64,000 nt of DNA from Gordonia hankookensis (GCF_014673215.1 NZ_JACWMS010000001.1:1302001-1366000); one strand, 5' to 3'; shown: positions 8,866-17,845, counted from the first letter of the stretch. Notes: generated by a model not told the origin, from the letters alone. Made by a program: numbers and translations.

Positions 8866-9552
8866 CTACGGCTCGAACTTGTAACCCAGACCGCGAACCG
8901 TGACGAGGTGTTTGGGAGTGCCCGGATCGGGTTCGATCTTGGACCGCAGGCGCTTGACGTGGACGTCGAGGGTCTTGGTGTCACCGACGTAGTCGGCGCC
9001 CCAGACCCGGTCGATCAGCTGCCCGCGGGTGAGCACGCGTCCGACGTTGCGCAACAGGTACTCGAGGAGGTCGAACTCCTTGAGTGGCAATGTGGTCGAC
9101 TGGCCGTTGACCGCGACCGTGTGGCGCTCCACGTCCATCCGCACCGGTCCCTCCTCCAGCACGCCGATTGCCAGATCCTCCTCGCCCGCGTCTCCGCCGC
9201 GGCGCAGAACCGCACGGATGCGCGCGATCAGCTCACGCGCCGAGTACGGCTTGGTCACATAGTCGTCGGCGCCCAGTTCGAGTCCGACGACCTTGTCGAT
9301 CTCGCTGTCACGGGCGGTCACCATGATCACCGGCACACCGGACCGTGCCCGCAGTGATTTGCAGATCTCGGTGCCCGACATGCCGGGCAACATCACGTCG
9401 AGGAGAACGATGTCCGGGCTGACGCGGTCGAACGCCGTGAGCGCCTGAGCCCCATCGGTGACGACGCTGGCCTCGAAGCCCTCTTTGCGGAGCAGGAAGG
9501 CCAACGGGTCGGCCAACGATTCCTCGTCCTCGACGATCAATACGTGCGTCAC
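8866..9552 (-). CDS. regX3: Response regulator RegX3 (OmpR/PhoB family)
   Basis: 228 residues. Receiver domain 1-118: acidic pocket EDEESL, phosphoacceptor Asp in VLLDVMLPG (about residue 52), the switch Thr in VMVTARDS and Lys in VTKPYSARE. Winged-helix DNA-binding domain 130-226, with LPLKEFDLLEYLLRN and the recognition helix followed by VRGLGYKFEP. It is the partner of SenX3 and controls the phosphate-starvation response in mycobacteria. Its GTG start overlaps the senX3 stop (GTGA), so the two are translationally coupled. Confidence 0.96.
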   Translation of the reverse strand: MTHVLIVEDEESLADPLAFLLRKEGFEASVVTDGAQALTAFDRVSPDIVLLDVMLPGMSGTEICKSLRARSGVPVIMVTARDSEIDKVVGLELGADDYVTKPYSARELIARIRAVLRRGGDAGEEDLAIGVLEEGPVRMDVERHTVAVNGQSTTLPLKEFDLLEYLLRNVGRVLTRGQLIDRVWGADYVGDTKTLDVHVKRLRSKIEPDPGTPKHLVTVRGLGYKFEP

Positions 9553-10964
9553 CTATGCAATTCCTTCGGTCGGGTCGGGTGATCCGATTCGGCGTTCGAC
9601 GCCGGATCGAGGTGTGCGGGCAGGACCGGATCGTCGTCGGGAAAACCGGGGGTCAGATCCTGCGGGATGCTGAGGGTGAATGTGGAGCCGGTGCCGGGCT
9701 TGCTCCACAAGCCGATGTTGCCTCCGTGATTGGCGGCGACGTGTTTGACGATGGCCAGACCGAGGCCGGTGCCACCAGTGAGGCGCGAACGGGCCTTGTC
9801 CACCCGGAAGAACCTCTCGAAGACGCGTTCCTGATCGTCGGGTGCGATGCCGATACCGCGATCGGTCACCGCCAGGGCGACCATCGGGCGACCGTCCGTG
9901 GTGGTGATACGACGACTGATCGAGACGGTGGTGTGTTCCGGCGAATATGCGATGGCATTGACCACGAGATTGGACAGGGCGGTCAGCAGGAGCCTGCGAT
10001 CGCCGCGAACGGTGAGTCCGGACGGCTCGTCCGCGCGCAAGGTGATCGAGACCGCTTCGGCATTGGTCGTCGAACTGTCGATCGCCTCGGAGACCAGCTC
10101 GTCGACGTCGACCGGGGCGAACTCCGACGTCTCGCCGCCTTGCAGCCGCGAGAGGGCGATGAGTTCGCTGACCATGTTGCCCATGCGGTCGGATTCGACG
10201 AGCACCCGACGGCCGAAGTGTTCGACGGAGTCCGGGTCGTCGGAGGATTCGAGGAGAGCCTCGGCCAGCAGGCCGATCGCCCCGACCGGGGTCTTCAACT
10301 CGTGTGAGACGTTGGCGATGAAGTCGCGACGAGTCGCCTCCACCCGCGAATGCTCGGTGTCGTCGACGCCGTAGACCACGGCGTAGCGCTCGTCGTCGTG
10401 CGCGACGAGTCGCACCAGGCAGCGCACCGACTCCACGTTGCGCGCGGTGGTGCGGCCGGTGGAGATGAAGCCAAGCGACGACTGGGTCGGAGTGAACTCG
10501 AAACGCGCCTCCACCTCGGTGTCGAGGACCTCTTTGGCGGCATCCCACACGGCGTCGGCGAGCAGGCGTTCACGGACGACGCCGAGCTCGACGGCCTGAT
10601 GGTTGTAGAGGACGACGTCGCGGAAGCGGTCCACCACCGCGACCGCGCTCTCACTGTTGCGCACGATGAGACTCAGCAGTCCGGCCTTGGTCATCCGCCC
10701 GTCGTCGGTGGTCACGTCGACGTCGGTGTCGCGCAGTTCGGCCGCCGCGTCCACCTCGCGCGGCGCGTGCGCGGCGAACATCCGCGATTCGAGCAATGAG
10801 GTCGCCACCTGGGCCGAGGTCGCCTGCGGCGAACTCGTCCTGGGGGCGGAGAACGGTCTCCACGCACGGCCGGCGCTCCAGCTCCGTCCGCGCCAGCCGA
10901 GTCCGACGAGCACTCCGCAGACCAGCGCGAGCGCGAAAGCCGCGACCAACAATGCAACGGTCAC
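9549..10964 (-). CDS. senX3: Sensor histidine kinase SenX3
   Basis: 471 residues. One N-terminal TM segment (about 3-25) is followed by a PAS-like region (about 90-200). The HisKA segment is FIANVSHELKTPVGAIGLLA (about 228-247) with the phosphorylated His. The ATPase domain has an N-box NLVVNAIAYSP, DRGIGIAPDDQERVFERFF and GGTGLGLAIVKH. The start is GTG 10964, supported by TAAGCT six bases upstream. Three 11-bp direct repeats typical of phosphate-response regulators lie 50-80 bp upstream, so autoregulation by RegX3 is likely. gpmA lies upstream as in M. tuberculosis, but a GNAT gene now separates them. Confidence 0.95.
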   Translation of the reverse strand: MTVALLVAAFALALVCGVLVGLGWRGRSWSAGRAWRPFSAPRTSSPQATSAQVATSLLESRMFAAHAPREVDAAAELRDTDVDVTTDDGRMTKAGLLSLIVRNSESAVAVVDRFRDVVLYNHQAVELGVVRERLLADAVWDAAKEVLDTEVEARFEFTPTQSSLGFISTGRTTARNVESVRCLVRLVAHDDERYAVVYGVDDTEHSRVEATRRDFIANVSHELKTPVGAIGLLAEALLESSDDPDSVEHFGRRVLVESDRMGNMVSELIALSRLQGGETSEFAPVDVDELVSEAIDSSTTNAEAVSITLRADEPSGLTVRGDRRLLLTALSNLVVNAIAYSPEHTTVSISRRITTTDGRPMVALAVTDRGIGIAPDDQERVFERFFRVDKARSRLTGGTGLGLAIVKHVAANHGGNIGLWSKPGTGSTFTLSIPQDLTPGFPDDDPVLPAHLDPASNAESDHPTRPKELHR

Positions 10965-10970
10965 AATTGC

Positions 10971-10976
10971 AGCTTA
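10971..10976 (-). promoter_or_regulatory. -10 element TAAGCT of senX3-regX3
   Basis: TAAGCT on the minus strand lies 6 nt before the senX3 GTG, and no Shine-Dalgarno is present. This implies a leaderless senX3-regX3 transcript. Confidence 0.5.
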
Positions 10977-11013
10977 CGGCGCAACAAACGCCCACTGCAC
11001 ATTCCCGGCCATT

Positions 11014-11042
11014 GTTCCGCGGCTGTTCACCCGGTGTTCGAC
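11014..11042. promoter_or_regulatory. Three-unit PHO box upstream of senX3-regX3
   Basis: GTTC recurs at 11014, 11025 and 11036, exactly 11 bp apart: GTTCCGCGGCT, GTTCACCCGGT, GTTCGACC. GTTCACC direct repeats every 11 bp are the binding unit of PhoP/PhoB-type phosphate regulators in actinobacteria. The site sits 50-78 bp from the senX3 start, upstream of its -10 element, where an activator would bind. Probable RegX3 autoregulation site. Confidence 0.7.
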
Positions 11043-11116
11043 CATTCCCTCACACCCGCCACCAGGTCGTTGCTATGCCGCGTGATCCAGCAGTCCGCAG
11101 ACGTACAGTCCGCCGG

Positions 11117-11449
11117 TCACTGCGGTACGGGAACCGCCATGTCGGCGTACTCGGGATGTTGCGAGATGAAGCGCTGCACGTACGAGCAGACCGGCATCAC
11201 CTGCTTGCCGGTTGCGCGGATGTCGTCGAGCACGTACCGAACGAGTTGTCCCGCATAGCCATGACCGCTGAACTGCTCGCGGACGACGGTATGGGTCAAC
11301 ACCACCTGATACGGCTCCGAGACATAGTCGAGATAGCCGACCATCTCTTCGTCGCCACTTCCGTCAGCCGCCGGATCCGGTGTCAAGATCGCTTCGTACC
11401 GCTCCTGAGCAGGGGAATGGGTGATGCGTAGGGTCCCGACATTCGCCAT
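11117..11449 (-). CDS. Small GNAT-family N-acetyltransferase-like protein (Acetyltransf_CG type)
   Basis: 110 residues from ATG 11449. Acetyl-CoA-binding segment REQFSGHGYAGQLVRYVLDD (about 60-79), then PVCSYVQRFISQHPEY, the closing motif of the small one-domain GNAT proteins whose substrates are mostly unknown. A longer frame from GTG 11473 exists, but TACATT lies 7 nt before ATG 11449 and there is no Shine-Dalgarno, so the shorter leaderless start is preferred. It stands alone between gpmA and senX3. Confidence 0.8.
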   Translation of the reverse strand: MANVGTLRITHSPAQERYEAILTPDPAADGSGDEEMVGYLDYVSEPYQVVLTHTVVREQFSGHGYAGQLVRYVLDDIRATGKQVMPVCSYVQRFISQHPEYADMAVPVPQ

Positions 11450-11456
11450 GGCATCC

Positions 11457-11462
11457 AATGTA
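11457..11462 (-). promoter_or_regulatory. -10 element TACATT of the GNAT gene
   Basis: TACATT on the minus strand lies 7 nt before ATG 11449 and decides the start in favour of 11449 over 11473. Confidence 0.5.
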
Positions 11463-11513
11463 GCGCGCGTCACAGCATCGGCACCATGACGATTTTGTTA
11501 CAGCTGGCCGGAA

Positions 11514-12260
11514 CTACTTCTGCCCTTGGGCCGCAACGGCTGCGGCGCCCGCTGCGGCCGCTTCCGGGTCCAGGTAGGTCCCGCCGGGATTGAGCGGCTT
11601 CAGGTTCTCGTCGAGGTCGTAGCGCAACGGGTTGCCGGTCGGGATGTTGAGGCCGGCGATGTCGGCATCGGAGATGTCGTCGAGGTACTTCACCAAGGCG
11701 CGCAGGGAGTTGCCGTGGGCCGCGACGAGCACCGTCTTGCCTGCCCTGATGTCGGTCGCGATGGTCTCGGTGAAGTACGGGATCATGCGTGCGACGACGT
11801 CCTTGAGGCATTCCGTCAGCGGCACCTCGGCGAGATCGCCATAGCGCGGATCGTCGGATTGGCTGTACTGCGCGTCCCGCTCGATGGGCGGCGGCGGCGT
11901 GTCGTAGCTGCGGCGCCAGAGCATGAACTGCTCCTGGCCGTACTTCTCGAGGGTGTCCGCCTTGTTGAGCCCCTGCAGGGCACCGTAGTGACGCTCGTTG
12001 AGTCGCCAGTCGCGGGTCACCGGAATCCAGTGGCGATCGGCCTTGTCCAGTGCGATCTGCGCGGTCTGGATGGCCCGACGCAACAGCGACGTGTAGAGGA
12101 TGTCGGGCAGGACGTCGTGCTCGACGAGCAACTCACCGGCACGGACCGCCTCGGCCTCGCCCTTCTCGGTGAGCGCCACATCGACCCAGCCGGTGAACTG
12201 GTTCGACGCGTTCCACTCGCTCTCGCCGTGCCGCATCAGAATCAAGGTGCCGTTGCTCAT
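11514..12260 (-). CDS. gpmA: 2,3-bisphosphoglycerate-dependent phosphoglycerate mutase
   Basis: 248 residues. A cytosolic glycolytic enzyme interconverting 3- and 2-phosphoglycerate. Catalytic [18 protein letters not shown] (residues 8-25) carries the phosphorylated His in [17 protein letters not shown] (about 89-102) and the second His in [15 protein letters not shown] (about 182-196) complete the site. The C-terminus ends in an Ala-rich tail ([16 protein letters not shown]). gpm1 adjoins senX3 in M. tuberculosis, so the context agrees. Confidence 0.96.
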   Translation of the reverse strand: MSNGTLILMRHGESEWNASNQFTGWVDVALTEKGEAEAVRAGELLVEHDVLPDILYTSLLRRAIQTAQIALDKADRHWIPVTRDWRLNERHYGALQGLNKADTLEKYGQEQFMLWRRSYDTPPPPIERDAQYSQSDDPRYGDLAEVPLTECLKDVVARMIPYFTETIATDIRAGKTVLVAAHGNSLRALVKYLDDISDADIAGLNIPTGNPLRYDLDENLKPLNPGGTYLDPEAAAAGAAAVAAQGQK

Positions 12261-12364
12261 GGGAAGAGTTTCGCATAATCACCACGGGGCCACCCGTCTG
12301 CTCCCGAACGGCGACGAACCGGCCACAGAAGGATCAATAACGCGCAATTCGGGCAAAACGGATC

Positions 12365-12370
12365 TACCTT
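12365..12370 (+). promoter_or_regulatory. -10 element TACCTT of the amino-acid permease
   Basis: TACCTT ends 6 nt before ATG 12377, and no Shine-Dalgarno is present, so the transcript is probably leaderless. Confidence 0.5.
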
Positions 12371-12376
12371 CTCTAC

Positions 12377-13810
12377 ATGACCGTCAGCGCGGAGACCGGC
12401 GCGGCCGGTGCCGGAGAGTCCAAGCAGCCCGAACTCAGACGTGTCCTCGGGTGGAAGCTACTGCTGCTCTTCATCATCGGCGACATCCTGGGAACGGGCG
12501 TCTACGCCCTCACCGGTCAAGTGGCAGGTGAGGTCGGCGGCGCGGCCTGGGCACCGTTCCTGATCGCCTTCGCGGTGGCCACCCTCACCGCGTTCTCCTA
12601 CCTCGAACTGGTGACCAAGTACCCCCAGGCAGCGGGTGCCGCCCTGTACGTGCACAAGGCATTCGGGGTCCACTTCATCACCTTCATCGTGTTGTTCACG
12701 GTGATGTGCTCGGGCATCACGTCGGCCACGACGGCGTCTCGCGCGTTCGCCGTCAACATGCTCACCGCGTTCAGCGGGGGCGACAAACCGGATGCCACGA
12801 GTCCGGCCCTGCTGTTCTTCGCGATCGCATTTCTGCTCGTCGTCATGTTCATCAACTTCCGCGGTGTCGCCGAGGGAGTGGGCACCAACGTGGTGCTCAC
12901 GCTCGTCGAACTGTCCGGCCTGCTGATGGTCATCTTCATCGGCTACTGGTTCATCGTCGGCGGCAACGCCGAACACTGGGATGCGGTGGTCGCCTTCGAG
13001 ACACCCGACGACAAGAACGTCTTCGTCGCCATCACGGCCGCCACCTCACTGGCGTTCTTCGCCCTCGTCGGATTCGAGGACTCGGTCAACATGGCCGAGG
13101 AGTGCAAGGAACCGGTGCGCATCTTCCCGAAGGTGATGCTCAGCGGTCTGGCGATCACCGCGGTCGTCTATGTGCTGATCTCCATCTGCGCGGTGGCGAT
13201 CGTGCCGGTCGGCGTGCTCGCCGAGAGCGAGACGCCGCTCGTCGACGTGGTGCAGTCCGCTGCGCCCGACTTCCCCATCGGCGATCTCCTGCCGTGGATC
13301 TCGATGTTCGCCGTGGCCAACACCGCACTGATCAACATGATGATGGCCAGCCGCCTGCTCTACGGCATGTCGAAGCAGGGCGTGTTACCTGCGTTCCTCT
13401 CCTATGTGCACCCCGGTCGACGGACTCCCGTGGCGGCCATCATCTTCACCACGGTCATCGCCCTCTGCCTGCTCGTGTACGTGAGCGCCGACCCGGAGAG
13501 TTCGGTGGTCGGCCTACTGGGCGGCACCACCGCGCTGCTCCTGCTCGCGGTGTTCACCGTGGTGAACGTCTCGGTGCTGGTTCTCCGGCGTAAGCCGGTG
13601 CAGCACAAACATTTCCGCACCTGGACACCGCTCGCGGTGCTGGGTGCGATCACCTGCGGCTACCTCACCCTGCCGGTGACCGGACGTGACTCGGAGCAGT
13701 ACGTGATCGCCGGGTGGCTGCTCCTGCTCGGCGTCATCCTGTGGGTCGTGACCTACCGGCACCACAGACGTCAGCACGTCCCCGAGGGACACCTCGAGGA
13801 CGTGAACTGA
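12377..13810 (+). CDS. APC-superfamily amino acid permease
   Basis: 477 residues with about 12 hydrophobic segments. The first helix carries IIGDILGTGVYALTGQVAGE (about 35-54), the unwound substrate-binding GxG of APC transporters. FSYLELVTKYPQAAGAALYV follows in TM2-3, and FALVGFEDSVNMAEECKEPV (about 235-254) is the TM6-to-loop signature. The C-terminal tail is His/Arg-rich and cytoplasmic. It imports or exchanges an amino acid or amine; the substrate is unknown. It is divergent from gpmA and convergent with the acyl-CoA ligase, with a large repeat hairpin between. Confidence 0.88.
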   Translation: MTVSAETGAAGAGESKQPELRRVLGWKLLLLFIIGDILGTGVYALTGQVAGEVGGAAWAPFLIAFAVATLTAFSYLELVTKYPQAAGAALYVHKAFGVHFITFIVLFTVMCSGITSATTASRAFAVNMLTAFSGGDKPDATSPALLFFAIAFLLVVMFINFRGVAEGVGTNVVLTLVELSGLLMVIFIGYWFIVGGNAEHWDAVVAFETPDDKNVFVAITAATSLAFFALVGFEDSVNMAEECKEPVRIFPKVMLSGLAITAVVYVLISICAVAIVPVGVLAESETPLVDVVQSAAPDFPIGDLLPWISMFAVANTALINMMMASRLLYGMSKQGVLPAFLSYVHPGRRTPVAAIIFTTVIALCLLVYVSADPESSVVGLLGGTTALLLLAVFTVVNVSVLVLRRKPVQHKHFRTWTPLAVLGAITCGYLTLPVTGRDSEQYVIAGWLLLLGVILWVVTYRHHRRQHVPEGHLEDVN

Positions 13811-13812
13811 CG

Positions 13813-13935
13813 GGTCTCGATACGCCCTCGGCCAGCGCCTCGGGCTACTCGACCGGCGAATACGTTGTCCGCCAGATCCGTTATCCGCTGGTCGAGTAGC
13901 CCGCGAGCTGCCAGGCGAGCGGGCGTATCGAGACC
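13813..13935. repeat. Large imperfect inverted repeat (REP-like GGTCTCGATACG element)
   Basis: A 123-bp element between two convergent genes. It begins GGTCTCGATACGCCC and ends GGGCGTATCGAGACC, an exact 15-bp inverse. The arms stay complementary for roughly 45-50 bp, including GGGCTACTCGACC against GGTCGAGTAGCCC, around a loop of about 25 bp near 13863-13885. The same GGTCTCGATACG...TACTCGACCAGCGG motif recurs inside ispD at 50504. It probably acts as a transcription terminator and belongs to a dispersed repeat family. Confidence 0.85.
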
Positions 13936-13949
13936 ACCTGCGTCCGAGG

Positions 13950-15554
13950 CTACTTACGCAAGTCCTTGCGCAGGATCTTGCCCGATGCGGACTTCGGGAT
14001 CGCGTCGATGAACTCGACCACCCGGACCTTCTTGTGCGGCGCGACCTTTGCCGCGACGAACTCGATGACCTCGGTCTCGCTCAGCTCCGCATCGGGCTGC
14101 TTGACGACGAAAGCCTTCGGGATCTCTTCGCCGTCGTCGTCGTTGACGCCGATGACCGCGGTGTCGGCGATCCCCGGGTGCGTGAGCAACAGCGCCTCGA
14201 GCTCGGCCGGTGGGACCTGGTAGCCCTTGTACTTGATGAGCTCCTTGAGCCGGTCGACGATGTAGACGCACCCGGTCGGGTCGACCTGTGCCATGTCGCC
14301 GGTGTGCAGGTAACCGTCGGCGTCGATGGTGTCGGCGGTGGCCTGCTCGTTGTTGAGGTAACCCAGCATGACGTTCGGGCCCTTCACCCAGAGTTCCCCG
14401 GGCTCCGAGAGACCTTCCGTCGGCAGGTCGATCTCGTCACCGGTGGCCGGGTCGACGATCTTGTTCTCGGTGTTGGGGATCGCCCAGCCGGTCGACGAGA
14501 GCGGCGGCTCGTCGTAGCCCAGCGCGGCCTTGGTGTCGATCGGGATCAGATGGCTGACCGGCGACAACTCGCTCATGCCATAGCCCTGCAGCATGTGCAG
14601 GTCCAGCCGCTTCGCGACCGCCTTGCCGAGCTCGTCGTCGAGGGGGGCGGCGCCCGACATCATGACCTCCAGCGACGACAGGTCGTAGTTGTCGATGATC
14701 GGATGCTTGGCCAATGCGACCGCGACCGGCGGCGCGATGAAGGCCTTGGTCACTTTCTGGTTCTGGATGTTCTCCAGGAACTCGACCAGGTCGAACCGCG
14801 GCATGATCACCAGGCGCCCACGGTTGTAGAGCGCGGCGTTGAGCAACACCGTCATCCCGTAGATGTGAAAGAACGGCAGGACCGCGATCACCACGTCGTC
14901 GTTCGTCACACCCTGCAGCGGCTTGATCTGGGCGACGTTGGCGACCAGGTTGCGGTGGCTGAGCGCGACACCCTTCGGGTTGCCCGTGGTGCCCGAACTG
15001 TAGGGCAGCGCCGCGACGTGGGTGGCCGGGTCGATCGTGATGTCCGGCGCCGGCAGATTCGGGCCGAGCAGATCGACCGCGTTCGGATGACCCGAACTCT
15101 CCTGCCCCTCGCCGTCGAGGACGATCAGGTTCTCGTCGGCGATGCCGACTTCCTTGGCGGCCGCGGCCGCCTGCTCGAGCATCGGCGAGATGGTGATGAG
15201 CATGGTCGCGTTGGCGTTTGTCAGCTGCTTGGCGATCTCGGGTGCGGTGAACAGCGCATTGATCGTCGTCGCCGTGCCGCCGGCCCGCAGGATGCCATGG
15301 AAGACCGTCGCGAAGGCCGGGATGTTCGGCGACAGCACGCCGACCACGTCGCCGACCCCGATCCCGCGCGCCGCCAGGGCGCCTGCCGCTGCGTCGATCT
15401 GGCCGATCAACCGGCGATAGGTGGTCTCGTCGCCCGACTTCGGGTCGACCAGCGCCACCCGGTCGAGATCCTCGTCGGCGATCGACCCGAACAAGAAGTC
15501 GTAGACACTCACGTCGGGGATCTCGACGTCGGGATAGGGACTCTTGAAGCTCAT
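13950..15554 (-). CDS. Acyl-CoA synthetase, 4-coumarate-CoA ligase-like (ANL superfamily)
   Basis: 534 residues. Activates a carboxylic acid with ATP and CoA. P-loop YSSGTTGNPKGVALSHRN (about 169-186), GYGMSE in the acyl pocket (about 321), YLHTGDMAQVD (about 411) and the C-terminal catalytic Lys in KSASGKILRKDL. The arrangement fits 4-coumarate:CoA ligase and medium-chain aryl or fatty acid ligases, so the substrate is open. I chose ATG 15554 because GGAGGT lies 3-4 nt upstream; the longer open frame is non-coding. It ends next to the large inverted repeat. Confidence 0.9.
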   Translation of the reverse strand: MSFKSPYPDVEIPDVSVYDFLFGSIADEDLDRVALVDPKSGDETTYRRLIGQIDAAAGALAARGIGVGDVVGVLSPNIPAFATVFHGILRAGGTATTINALFTAPEIAKQLTNANATMLITISPMLEQAAAAAKEVGIADENLIVLDGEGQESSGHPNAVDLLGPNLPAPDITIDPATHVAALPYSSGTTGNPKGVALSHRNLVANVAQIKPLQGVTNDDVVIAVLPFFHIYGMTVLLNAALYNRGRLVIMPRFDLVEFLENIQNQKVTKAFIAPPVAVALAKHPIIDNYDLSSLEVMMSGAAPLDDELGKAVAKRLDLHMLQGYGMSELSPVSHLIPIDTKAALGYDEPPLSSTGWAIPNTENKIVDPATGDEIDLPTEGLSEPGELWVKGPNVMLGYLNNEQATADTIDADGYLHTGDMAQVDPTGCVYIVDRLKELIKYKGYQVPPAELEALLLTHPGIADTAVIGVNDDDGEEIPKAFVVKQPDAELSETEVIEFVAAKVAPHKKVRVVEFIDAIPKSASGKILRKDLRK

Positions 15555-15745
15555 GACACCTCCGTTGGTGATCTTTCGGGCGCAATCGTAGCAATACTCG
15601 TTGTCGAGTTCCGCCCGAACGCGATGTCCGCATCGTCCGATTCGTCCGCATCTGGCGATCCGGTCCTGCGCAGGCACAACTCTACGAGACGACCACGATC
15701 ACTGTGAGGGCGCCCACACCTTCGGTCGAACGGTCAGCGCCGTCA

Positions 15746-16357
15746 TCAGTCCAGGTCATCGGCCGAACCGTCCGACCGCTCCCCTACCGAGTCGACCGAC
15801 GTCACGCCCGGAACATAGCGGTCCGGCAGCGGTTCGCCGGGTTCGGGCAGTGACTCCTTGTCGATCAGGTGCTCGAACGCGAGCAGATTGCGCAGGGACT
15901 CGCCACGCGACACCCGCCACGCCCACTCGCGTTGGATCGAGGCGAGGAATCCGATCTCCAGAAGTGTGTTGAAGTCGCCGTCGGCGGCCTCGAGGACCTG
16001 ACCGAGGACCCGGTCGAGTTCGTCTGCGCTCAATGCATCACCCGAGATGCGGCCGACCAGGTAGATGTCGCCGGTGTTGTCGATCGTGTATGCGACCCCG
16101 TACAGCCGACGGTTGCGCCGGAGCAGGTAGCGATAGACGCCCTCGTGGTTCTCGTCCGGACGCCGGCACACGAACGCCTCCACACGGACGCCGTGCGGGC
16201 CGGCGGTCAGGAGGACGGTGGTCGTCAGCTTGCGCTCGCCGGGCAGTTCCAGCACGAGGTGATCGGCCTGGGCGCCACCGGCATCCTTGCGACTGAACGA
16301 GATCTCCCGTTCGGTCAGGGCGGTTTCGAGCAGTTCGACGATCTCGGCCTGGTTCAC
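15746..16357 (-). CDS. YbjN domain-containing protein (Rv0487-like)
   Basis: 203 residues from GTG 16357, with AAGGATG about 8 nt upstream and only 4 bp after the mshA stop. Starting at 16378 would overlap mshA. The YbjN/type III chaperone-like fold is suggested by HLVLELPGERKLTTTVLLTA, RYLLRRNRRLYGVAYTID, DIYLVGRISGDALSADELD and FLASIQREWAWR. In M. tuberculosis Rv0487 directly follows mshA. The role is unknown; related proteins act as chaperone-like or sensory factors. Confidence 0.85.
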   Translation of the reverse strand: MNQAEIVELLETALTEREISFSRKDAGGAQADHLVLELPGERKLTTTVLLTAGPHGVRVEAFVCRRPDENHEGVYRYLLRRNRRLYGVAYTIDNTGDIYLVGRISGDALSADELDRVLGQVLEAADGDFNTLLEIGFLASIQREWAWRVSRGESLRNLLAFEHLIDKESLPEPGEPLPDRYVPGVTSVDSVGERSDGSADDLD

Positions 16358-16361
16358 TCGT

Positions 16362-17711
16362 TCATCCTTGTCCCACACTCATCTTGGACCGGCGTCTGCG
16401 CCAGCGCCGGGAGCCGCGCCGCACGGTGGCCGCCCCGGCGGCGCCCGGATTCCGGGTGGCAAACGACTGCATCGCGGCCGAATAACTGGAGAGCAGTTGG
16501 GTCGAGGTGTGCTCCCACGAGAACTGCTCGGCGTGCGCGCGGGTGTTCTGCCGCATCGACGCCAGGCGGTCGGGATCGGCCAGCAGCGCTCCGATCGCAC
16601 GCGACCAGTCCTCGACGTCGTGCCCGTCGACCAACACACCGGTCCGGCCGTCCGCCACGGCGACGCTCAGACCCCCCACGTCGGCGGCCACCACCGGGGT
16701 ACCACAGGCCTGCGCCTCGATGGCGACGAGCCCGAAGCTCTCCGAGTAGCTCGGCACGGCAACCAGATCCGAGGCGCGGTACACCTGGGCGAGCCGATCC
16801 GCGGATTGGGGCGGGAGGAAGGTGACGGAGTCGGCGATACCCAGGTCCGCGGCCAGGTCGATGAGGGCGGTGGGCTGCGCGAGGCCGGTCCCCGACGGCC
16901 CGCCGACGATGAGGACCCTGACCCGGCGCCCCTGCCCACGCGACAGCTCGATGATCGGGGCGGCGGCCGCCAACAGAACGTCGGGAGCCTTGAGTGGCTG
17001 AATCCGCCCAACGAAGGTCAGTACCGTCTCGTCGTCGCGAAGGCCCAGTTCGGCGCGCGCCAGGGCACGCGGCCCCGGCGAGTAGACATCGAGATCCGCG
17101 CCGGGCGTCACCACGTCGATCCGCGCGCGGTCGGCGTTGTACATCGACACCAGCTCGGTCGCCTCGGTCTGGGTGTTCACCACCATGCGATCGGCCTCGT
17201 CGACCACCTGCTGCTCGCCGATCACCCGCAGCATGGGTTCGGCCGTGTCGCCTTTCGCCAGCGACGCGTTCTTGACCGCTGCCAGAGTGTGCGCGGTGTG
17301 CACCAACGGCACTCCCCATCGATCCCGCGCGAGCCAGCCGACCTGGCCGGACAACCAGTAGTGCGAGTGGATCAGGTCGTAGTAGCCGGGCTTGTGCATC
17401 GCCTCGGCGCGCAGGACACCCGCCGTGAACGCACAGAGCTGAGCAGGCAGATCACGTTTGTCGAGACCCTCGAACGGTCCGGCCACGACGTTTCTGACGG
17501 TCACGCCGGGTGCCGCCTGCACGCTCGGCGCGTCCGACGACGACGTCGCGCGGGTGAATATCTCGACCTCGACCCCGCGACGGGCCATCCGCGTCGCGGT
17601 CTGCCAGACGTAGACGTTCATCCCCCCGGCGTCGCCGGTACCCGGCTGCGCCAGTGGTGACGTGTGCACGGAGATGAGTGCGACGCGCCTCGGCAACGGG
17701 GGGCTGGTCAT
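16362..17711 (-). CDS. mshA: D-inositol-3-phosphate N-acetylglucosaminyltransferase (mycothiol synthesis)
   Basis: 449 residues, a GT4-family GT-B glycosyltransferase. It joins UDP-GlcNAc to inositol-3-phosphate, the first step of mycothiol synthesis. N-terminal [20 protein letters not shown] (about 26-45) is the MshA hallmark, followed by [16 protein letters not shown] and [13 protein letters not shown]. In the donor domain, [17 protein letters not shown] and [19 protein letters not shown] hold the EX7E motif. A C-terminal Arg-rich tail extends past the fold. Upstream, TAAGGT lies 6 nt from the ATG and GGAGGG sits in between, so leaderless or led translation is possible. Confidence 0.96.
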   Translation of the reverse strand: MTSPPLPRRVALISVHTSPLAQPGTGDAGGMNVYVWQTATRMARRGVEVEIFTRATSSSDAPSVQAAPGVTVRNVVAGPFEGLDKRDLPAQLCAFTAGVLRAEAMHKPGYYDLIHSHYWLSGQVGWLARDRWGVPLVHTAHTLAAVKNASLAKGDTAEPMLRVIGEQQVVDEADRMVVNTQTEATELVSMYNADRARIDVVTPGADLDVYSPGPRALARAELGLRDDETVLTFVGRIQPLKAPDVLLAAAAPIIELSRGQGRRVRVLIVGGPSGTGLAQPTALIDLAADLGIADSVTFLPPQSADRLAQVYRASDLVAVPSYSESFGLVAIEAQACGTPVVAADVGGLSVAVADGRTGVLVDGHDVEDWSRAIGALLADPDRLASMRQNTRAHAEQFSWEHTSTQLLSSYSAAMQSFATRNPGAAGAATVRRGSRRWRRRRSKMSVGQG

Positions 17712-17717
17712 CCCTCC

Positions 17718-17723
17718 ACCTTA
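17718..17723 (-). promoter_or_regulatory. -10 element TAAGGT of mshA
   Basis: TAAGGT on the minus strand, then GGAGGG, then ATG 17711. The six bases between could serve as a Shine-Dalgarno, but the spacing matches a leaderless start. Confidence 0.4.
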
Positions 17724-17788
17724 GAGAAAGTCGACAGGGCCATTCGGCCCGGCCACGTCGGCGCCCTGAGCACACCCTTCCACTCGCC

Positions 17789-17836
17789 CGGGCGCAGTTC
17801 TCCGCCGTGCGGGCGGGGTTCTGCGCCCGCACGGCG
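17789..17836. repeat. Two overlapping inverted repeats between mshA and the P450
   Basis: A perfect 12-bp repeat, CGCCGTGCGGGC (17803-17814) / GCCCGCACGGCG (17825-17836), has a 10-nt loop. A second 9-bp pair, CGGGCGCAG (17789-17797) / CTGCGCCCG (17821-17829), shares its right arm with the first, so only one hairpin can form at a time. It lies in a divergent intergenic region, so it terminates neither neighbour. Confidence 0.75.
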
Positions 17837-17845
17837 AAAGCGGTT

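Noticed and set aside
14034..15707. 557-codon open frame opposite the acyl-CoA ligase
   Set aside because: Antisense shadow with Arg/Asp-rich, motif-free translation; the minus strand carries all ANL motifs.
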